Source: Synergistaceae bacterium (GTDB lineage Bacteria; Synergistota; Synergistia; Synergistales; Synergistaceae). Taken from it: a stretch of 16,564 nucleotides of DNA. Under the pieces are notes generated by a model. The model had not been told where the DNA came from, ran no database searches, and saw only the letters and a program-made list of their open reading frames with translations. Positions within the stretch are counted from its first letter, which is position 1; each line of letters starts with the position of its first letter. Positions 13,492 to 16,564 of this stretch are shown here, one piece after another. The position numbers were made by a program, and so were the translations under genes. The stretch lies in contig JAAYHA010000217.1 in NCBI GenBank assembly GCA_012727545.1, forward strand, positions 1-16,564, written 5' to 3'.

Positions 13492-15144
13492 TTAGTAATC
13501 CATACCGCCCATGCCGCCCATACCGCCCATGCCGCCCATGCCTGCCATATCGCCGAGTGTATCTTTCTTTTCCGGCTTGTCGGCTACGAGAGCGTCTGTG
13601 GTAAGCACCATCGCTGCGATGGAGGAAGCGTTCTGTACTGCTGAACGAGTTACCTTGACCGGGTCGATGATGCCGGCTTTGATCATGTCTACATACTCGC
13701 CTGTTGTAGCATCGAGACCCTGTCCTGCTTTGAGCGTCTTTACCTTCTCGATGATAACATCTCCCTGGAGACCTGCGTTTGAAGAGATCAGGTGGAGGGG
13801 TTCGGTGAGGGACTTGCGGACTATCATTGCTCCGGTCCTGACATCACCCTCAAGTTTCGCGATCTGCCTGTCAAGTTCCTTTGTGCATTCTACCAGTGCA
13901 ACTCCGCCTCCGGCTACGATGCCTTCCTGTACTGCCGCGCGGGTCGAGTTGAGAGCATCTTCGATGCGGTGCTTGAGCTCTTTCTGCTCGGTCTCTGTCG
14001 CTGCACCGACCTGGATCACTGCAACTCCGCCAACTATCTTGGCAAGGCGTTCCTGAAGCTTTTCTTTGTCATATTCTGATGTTGAGTCAGCAAGTTCTTT
14101 CTTTATCTGGGATGCGCGATCCTTGATGTTCTTGGAATCGCCTTTTCCTTCGACTATCGTTGTGTCTTCTTTGGTGACCTTGACCTTTTTGGCTCCGCCG
14201 AGGACTGTTGTGTCTGCGTTCTCAAGCTTCATGCCGACTTCTTCGCTGATGACTGTCGCGCCTGTTACGACCGCGATATCCTGGAGCATTGCCTTCCTGC
14301 GGTCACCAAATCCGGGGGCCTTGACCGCTACTACCTGGAGAATGCCGCGGAGCTTGTTGACTACGAGTGTTGCAAGGGCTTCGCCTTCAATGTCCTCTGC
14401 GATGATGAGGAGGGGCTTGCCAAGCTGCACTATCTTCTCAAGGACGGGGAGCATGTCTTTGACATTGCTGATCTTGCCGTCAACGATAAGTATGTTGGAA
14501 TCCTCAAGCACTGCTTCCATGCGATCCGGGTTTGTGATCATGTAGGGGCTTATGTATCCCTTGTCGAACTGGAGGCCTTCCACTGTCTCGAGTGATGTTC
14601 CAAAGCTCTTGCTGTCCTCAACTGTGATAACGCCTTCTTCTCCGACCTTGCCCATGGCCTCAGCGATAAGTTCGCCGATCGCCTTGTCGTTTGCCGAGAT
14701 CGAGGCGACCTGAGCGATCATGCTGTGCTCTTTTACACGGACTGCCTGCTTCTTGAGCTGCTCGACAACTGTCTCTGTCGCGGATTCGATGCCCTTGCGG
14801 ATAAGCATTCCGTTCGCGCCTGCAGCAACGTTCTTGATGCCTTCGCGGACCATTGCACGTGCAAGAACTGTAGCTGTTGTGGTACCGTCTCCTGCCACAT
14901 CGTTGGTCTTGGATGCAACTTCCTTGATGAGCTGTGCGCCCATGTTCTCAAACGGATCTTCGAGCTCAAATTCCTTTGCTATCGTCACGCCGTCGTTGGT
15001 AATAGTGGGTGAGCCATATTTCTTGTCAAGCACTACATTGCGGCCTTTGGGGCCAAGTGTGATCCCAACTGTATCTGCAACTTTATTCATTCCGCGCTCC
15101 ATAGCACGGCGGGCTTCTTCTTTAAAAAGCAGTATCTTTGCCAT
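13492..15144 (-). CDS. groL: GroEL chaperonin (Hsp60)
   Basis: GroEL is the ATP-driven double-ring chaperonin that folds proteins in its cavity under the GroES lid. The product has 550 residues from the preferred start. Visible family marks are ITLGPKGRNVVLDKKYGSP near the N-terminus, the ATP site VAGDGTTTATVLAR, the apical-domain segment DKGYISPYMITN and the AAVQEGIVAGGGVAL signature. It closes with the flexible GGM-repeat tail (five GGM-type units ending GGMDY). An ATG two codons upstream (15150) is only three bases from the GGGAGG site (15159-15154). The ATG at 15144 has nine-base spacing and gives the normal MAK start. It follows groS by 40 bases and shares its CIRCE-controlled promoter. 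Confidence 0.98.
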   Translation of the reverse strand: MAKILLFKEEARRAMERGMNKVADTVGITLGPKGRNVVLDKKYGSPTITNDGVTIAKEFELEDPFENMGAQLIKEVASKTNDVAGDGTTTATVLARAMVREGIKNVAAGANGMLIRKGIESATETVVEQLKKQAVRVKEHSMIAQVASISANDKAIGELIAEAMGKVGEEGVITVEDSKSFGTSLETVEGLQFDKGYISPYMITNPDRMEAVLEDSNILIVDGKISNVKDMLPVLEKIVQLGKPLLIIAEDIEGEALATLVVNKLRGILQVVAVKAPGFGDRRKAMLQDIAVVTGATVISEEVGMKLENADTTVLGGAKKVKVTKEDTTIVEGKGDSKNIKDRASQIKKELADSTSEYDKEKLQERLAKIVGGVAVIQVGAATETEQKELKHRIEDALNSTRAAVQEGIVAGGGVALVECTKELDRQIAKLEGDVRTGAMIVRKSLTEPLHLISSNAGLQGDVIIEKVKTLKAGQGLDATTGEYVDMIKAGIIDPVKVTRSAVQNASSIAAMVLTTDALVADKPEKKDTLGDMAGMGGMGGMGGMGGMDY

Positions 15145-15184
15145 GATCATATTCCTCCCAGAATAATAATTATATTTATATTTC

Positions 15185-15475
15185 TTACTTCGTTACTACT
15201 GCAAGTACGTCTCTCTCGCTCAGGATGAGGAAATCATCACCGTCGAGCTTGACTTCTGTGCCGGAGTATTTGCTGTATATGATCCTGTCATCCGGTTTGA
15301 CATCCATTGGCTGACGTTTGCCGTTCTCAAGCACTTTTCCCTCTCCTACGGCAACAACGATACCCTCGACCGGCTTCTCTTTCACTGTTTCGGGAAGAAC
15401 AAGTCCGCCCTTTGTCTTTTCTTCGTGAGGTGCAGCTTTGACAACTATTCTGTCTCCAAGTGGCTTAAGTTTCAT
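15185..15475 (-). CDS. groS: GroES co-chaperonin (Hsp10)
   Basis: GroES forms the heptameric lid that closes the GroEL cavity. The 96-residue product has the usual length. It begins MKLKPLGDRIVVK, carries the mobile loop that contacts GroEL (about residues 18-32, KTKGGLVLPETVKEK) and has the roof-loop region with ENGKRQP. It ends in the conserved beta strands with IIYSKYSGTEVKLDGDDFLI. The ATG at 15475 has AGGAGG nine bases upstream. It is first in the groS-groL operon and lies directly after the promoter and CIRCE element, so it should be heat-inducible through HrcA. Confidence 0.98.
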   Translation of the reverse strand: MKLKPLGDRIVVKAAPHEEKTKGGLVLPETVKEKPVEGIVVAVGEGKVLENGKRQPMDVKPDDRIIYSKYSGTEVKLDGDDFLILSERDVLAVVTK

Positions 15476-15511
15476 AAAATGACCCCTCCTGTTGATATTT
15501 TGTTATTTGAT

Positions 15512-15540
15512 GTTAGCACTCACATTAATCGAGTGCTAAC
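15512..15540. promoter_or_regulatory. CIRCE operator (HrcA binding site)
   Basis: GTTAGCACTC (15512-15521) and GAGTGCTAAC (15531-15540) form a perfect inverted repeat with a nine-base spacer, exactly the CIRCE consensus. It lies just downstream of the predicted groE transcript start, in the leader, where HrcA represses at normal temperature. hrcA is not in the window. Confidence 0.97.
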
Positions 15541-15555
15541 TTCTTTTCGTCTGAA

Positions 15556-15584
15556 AGTTTAATAAGAGAGAAGTTTTTTCTCAA
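15556..15584 (-). promoter_or_regulatory. Sigma-70 promoter of groS-groL
   Basis: Minus-strand TTGAGA (15584-15579) and TAAACT (15561-15556) are 17 bases apart and immediately upstream of CIRCE. The predicted start is near 15549. A housekeeping-type promoter followed by CIRCE is the usual HrcA-regulated arrangement. Confidence 0.7.
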
Positions 15585-15790
15585 ATGCGATTAATAACAA
15601 ATATGCTTGATTTTAGACAATTAAATCTACATATCTGCCCATTCCTTCTATTTTTAAACATACTTTGACTTTTGCTTATCTTACGTAGTTTACGCAGAGA
15701 ATTGGCACGTCAAAGGCTTCCGGTAAAAAAATAATCGGAGCCGGGGTGTTTTTACCTTGGCGAGACTGGAGGGTGTAAAGGGGTGAGGGT

Positions 15791-15822
15791 TAAAAAAGAT
15801 TCAGGGTGTCTGCAATGCTGAA
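15791..15822 (-). terminator. Weak candidate terminator of tsaD
   Basis: Minus-strand TTCAG (15822-15818) pairs with CTGAA (15804-15800) around a 13-base loop, followed by TCTTTTTT. It lies eight bases past the tsaD stop. The stem is short and AT-leaning, so efficiency is uncertain. Confidence 0.4.
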
Positions 15823-15830
15823 GAAAAAAA

Positions 15831-16564
15831 CTACCATATCTCCCACGAAGGATCAGGAGAGAGCGAAAGATCTGACCTGTTGCCCCTAAGAAAAGAGTCC
15901 GTGCCTGCAGACGCGATCATAACAGCATTATCAGTACACATGTTTTTAGGAGGAAGGAACAACTCCCAACCCTCATTTTTTGCCATATCATCAAGCCTGC
16001 TCCGAAGGCCGGAATTAGCTGCAACACCGCCTGACAGTGTCAGTCTTTTTACACCTGTTATGTCAGCGGCAAGCTTGATCTTGCATACAAGAGATCCTAT
16101 TACTGCTTTTTGGAAAGATGCGCAGACATCTTCTTTCTTTATCGACGTGCCGGCTTTTTCCGAGCTTCTGATTATGTTGGCCGCTGCAGTTTTCAGTCCG
16201 CTGAAACTGAATTCGACCTTGCCTGTCGTAGAAAGGGGCATGGGCAGAGGGTAACTCTCAGGATCTCCTCGGGATGCAAGACGGTCTATTATTGGACCAC
16301 CCGGATAACCCAGACCCATCATTTTCGCGATCTTGTCATAGGCTTCTCCTGCCGCATCGTCTCTTGTTGAACCGAGAAGTTCATATTCTCCAAAATCCTT
16401 CACCCATACGATCTCAGTATGGCCTCCCGATACTATGGCTGAAATAAAAGGCGGAGCGAGATCCCTGTTTACTGCAACGTTTGCAAATATGTGCCCCTCC
16501 AGGTGATTGACTCCGATGAGAGGTGTCCTCCACGCCTGTGACAGAGCCTTGGCAGTCATGACAC
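15831..16564 (-). CDS. tsaD: TsaD, tRNA N6-threonylcarbamoyladenosine transferase subunit (5' part missing)
   Basis: TsaD (Kae1/Gcp family) is the catalytic subunit that, with TsaB and TsaE, transfers threonylcarbamoyl to A37 of ANN-decoding tRNAs. The visible 244 codons cover most of the ASKHA fold. They include the metal-binding HLEGH motif (about residues 19-23 after the first internal Met), SGGHTEIV, DDAAGEAYDKIAKMMGLGYPGGP, and FSFSGLKTAA. LSGGVAANSGLR follows, then CTDNAVMIA with the second metal ligand Asp. The frame stays open to the right edge, with codons before the first internal Met, so roughly the first 90-100 residues lie outside the window. The stop is followed by a T-run and a weak hairpin. 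Confidence 0.96.
   Translation of the reverse strand, partial: VMTAKALSQAWRTPLIGVNHLEGHIFANVAVNRDLAPPFISAIVSGGHTEIVWVKDFGEYELLGSTRDDAAGEAYDKIAKMMGLGYPGGPIIDRLASRGDPESYPLPMPLSTTGKVEFSFSGLKTAAANIIRSSEKAGTSIKKEDVCASFQKAVIGSLVCKIKLAADITGVKRLTLSGGVAANSGLRSRLDDMAKNEGWELFLPPKNMCTDNAVMIASAGTDSFLRGNRSDLSLSPDPSWEIW

Larger units (their letters stand above)
15476..15830. other. 355-base intergenic region between tsaD and groS
   Basis: No coding sequence was recognised. Near groS it holds the groE promoter and CIRCE. A possible more distal minus-strand promoter has TTGACG (15713-15708) and TAAACT (15692-15687) with only 15 bases between them. Two inverted repeats have no assigned role: CTTTGAC at 15663-15669 with GTCAAAG at 15709-15715, and GGTAAAAA at 15722-15729 with TTTTTACC at 15749-15756. 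A weak tsaD terminator lies next to the tsaD stop. Confidence 0.6.

Noticed and set aside
15145..15150. ATG at 15150 as the groL start.
   Set aside because: Only three bases from the Shine-Dalgarno; the ATG at 15144 is well spaced and matches the family N-terminus.
1..16564. Mobile elements, CRISPR arrays, tRNA/rRNA genes, defence or toxin-antitoxin modules.
   Set aside because: None was seen on either strand; the window is filled by conserved housekeeping genes with short gaps.

Overview
The window is a compact, single-strand stretch of bacterial core genes. All 15 supported genes read on the minus strand, so transcription runs from high to low coordinates, and the two outermost genes (tsaD at the right, secD at the left) are cut by the window edges. 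Moderate GC, strong Shine-Dalgarno sites, several TTG starts, a CIRCE-controlled groESL operon, Rex, RqcP, a membrane pyrophosphatase and a LarB protein point to an anaerobe. From the general look of the proteins and gene order I favour Synergistota, with a clostridial Firmicute as the alternative. This is an inference from memory, not a search result.

Layout from right to left, in transcription order. A 5'-truncated tsaD (tRNA t6A synthesis) is followed by a 355-base intergenic region holding the groE promoter and a perfect CIRCE operator. Then come groS-groL, closed by the best intrinsic terminator in the window. guaA-larB follow, with a structured leader in front of guaA. Next, behind its own promoter, is an AI-2E-type membrane protein paired with a MobB-like P-loop protein. 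hppA (membrane pyrophosphatase) follows, with its own consensus promoter and a terminator. dnaG-rpoD form an ATGA-overlapping replication/transcription pair. rqcP-eno-rex follow behind a near-consensus promoter (ribosome rescue, glycolysis, NADH-sensing repressor). Last is yajC-secD (protein export), with a terminator-like hairpin between the two genes.

These modules serve protein folding and export, tRNA modification, GMP synthesis, initiation of replication and transcription, pyrophosphate-driven ion pumping and redox-controlled fermentation. I see no tRNA, rRNA, insertion sequence, prophage, CRISPR array, toxin-antitoxin pair or defence system.

I found no clear previously undescribed system. 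The observations most worth a second look are regulatory: the hairpin with T-tract between yajC and secD, the compound stem with T7 run that buries the guaA ribosome-binding site, a perfect 7-1-7 palindrome upstream of rqcP-eno-rex, and hairpins lying at predicted transcript 5' ends. The ion-selectivity residues of the pyrophosphatase and the isolated larB and mobB genes are also notable.
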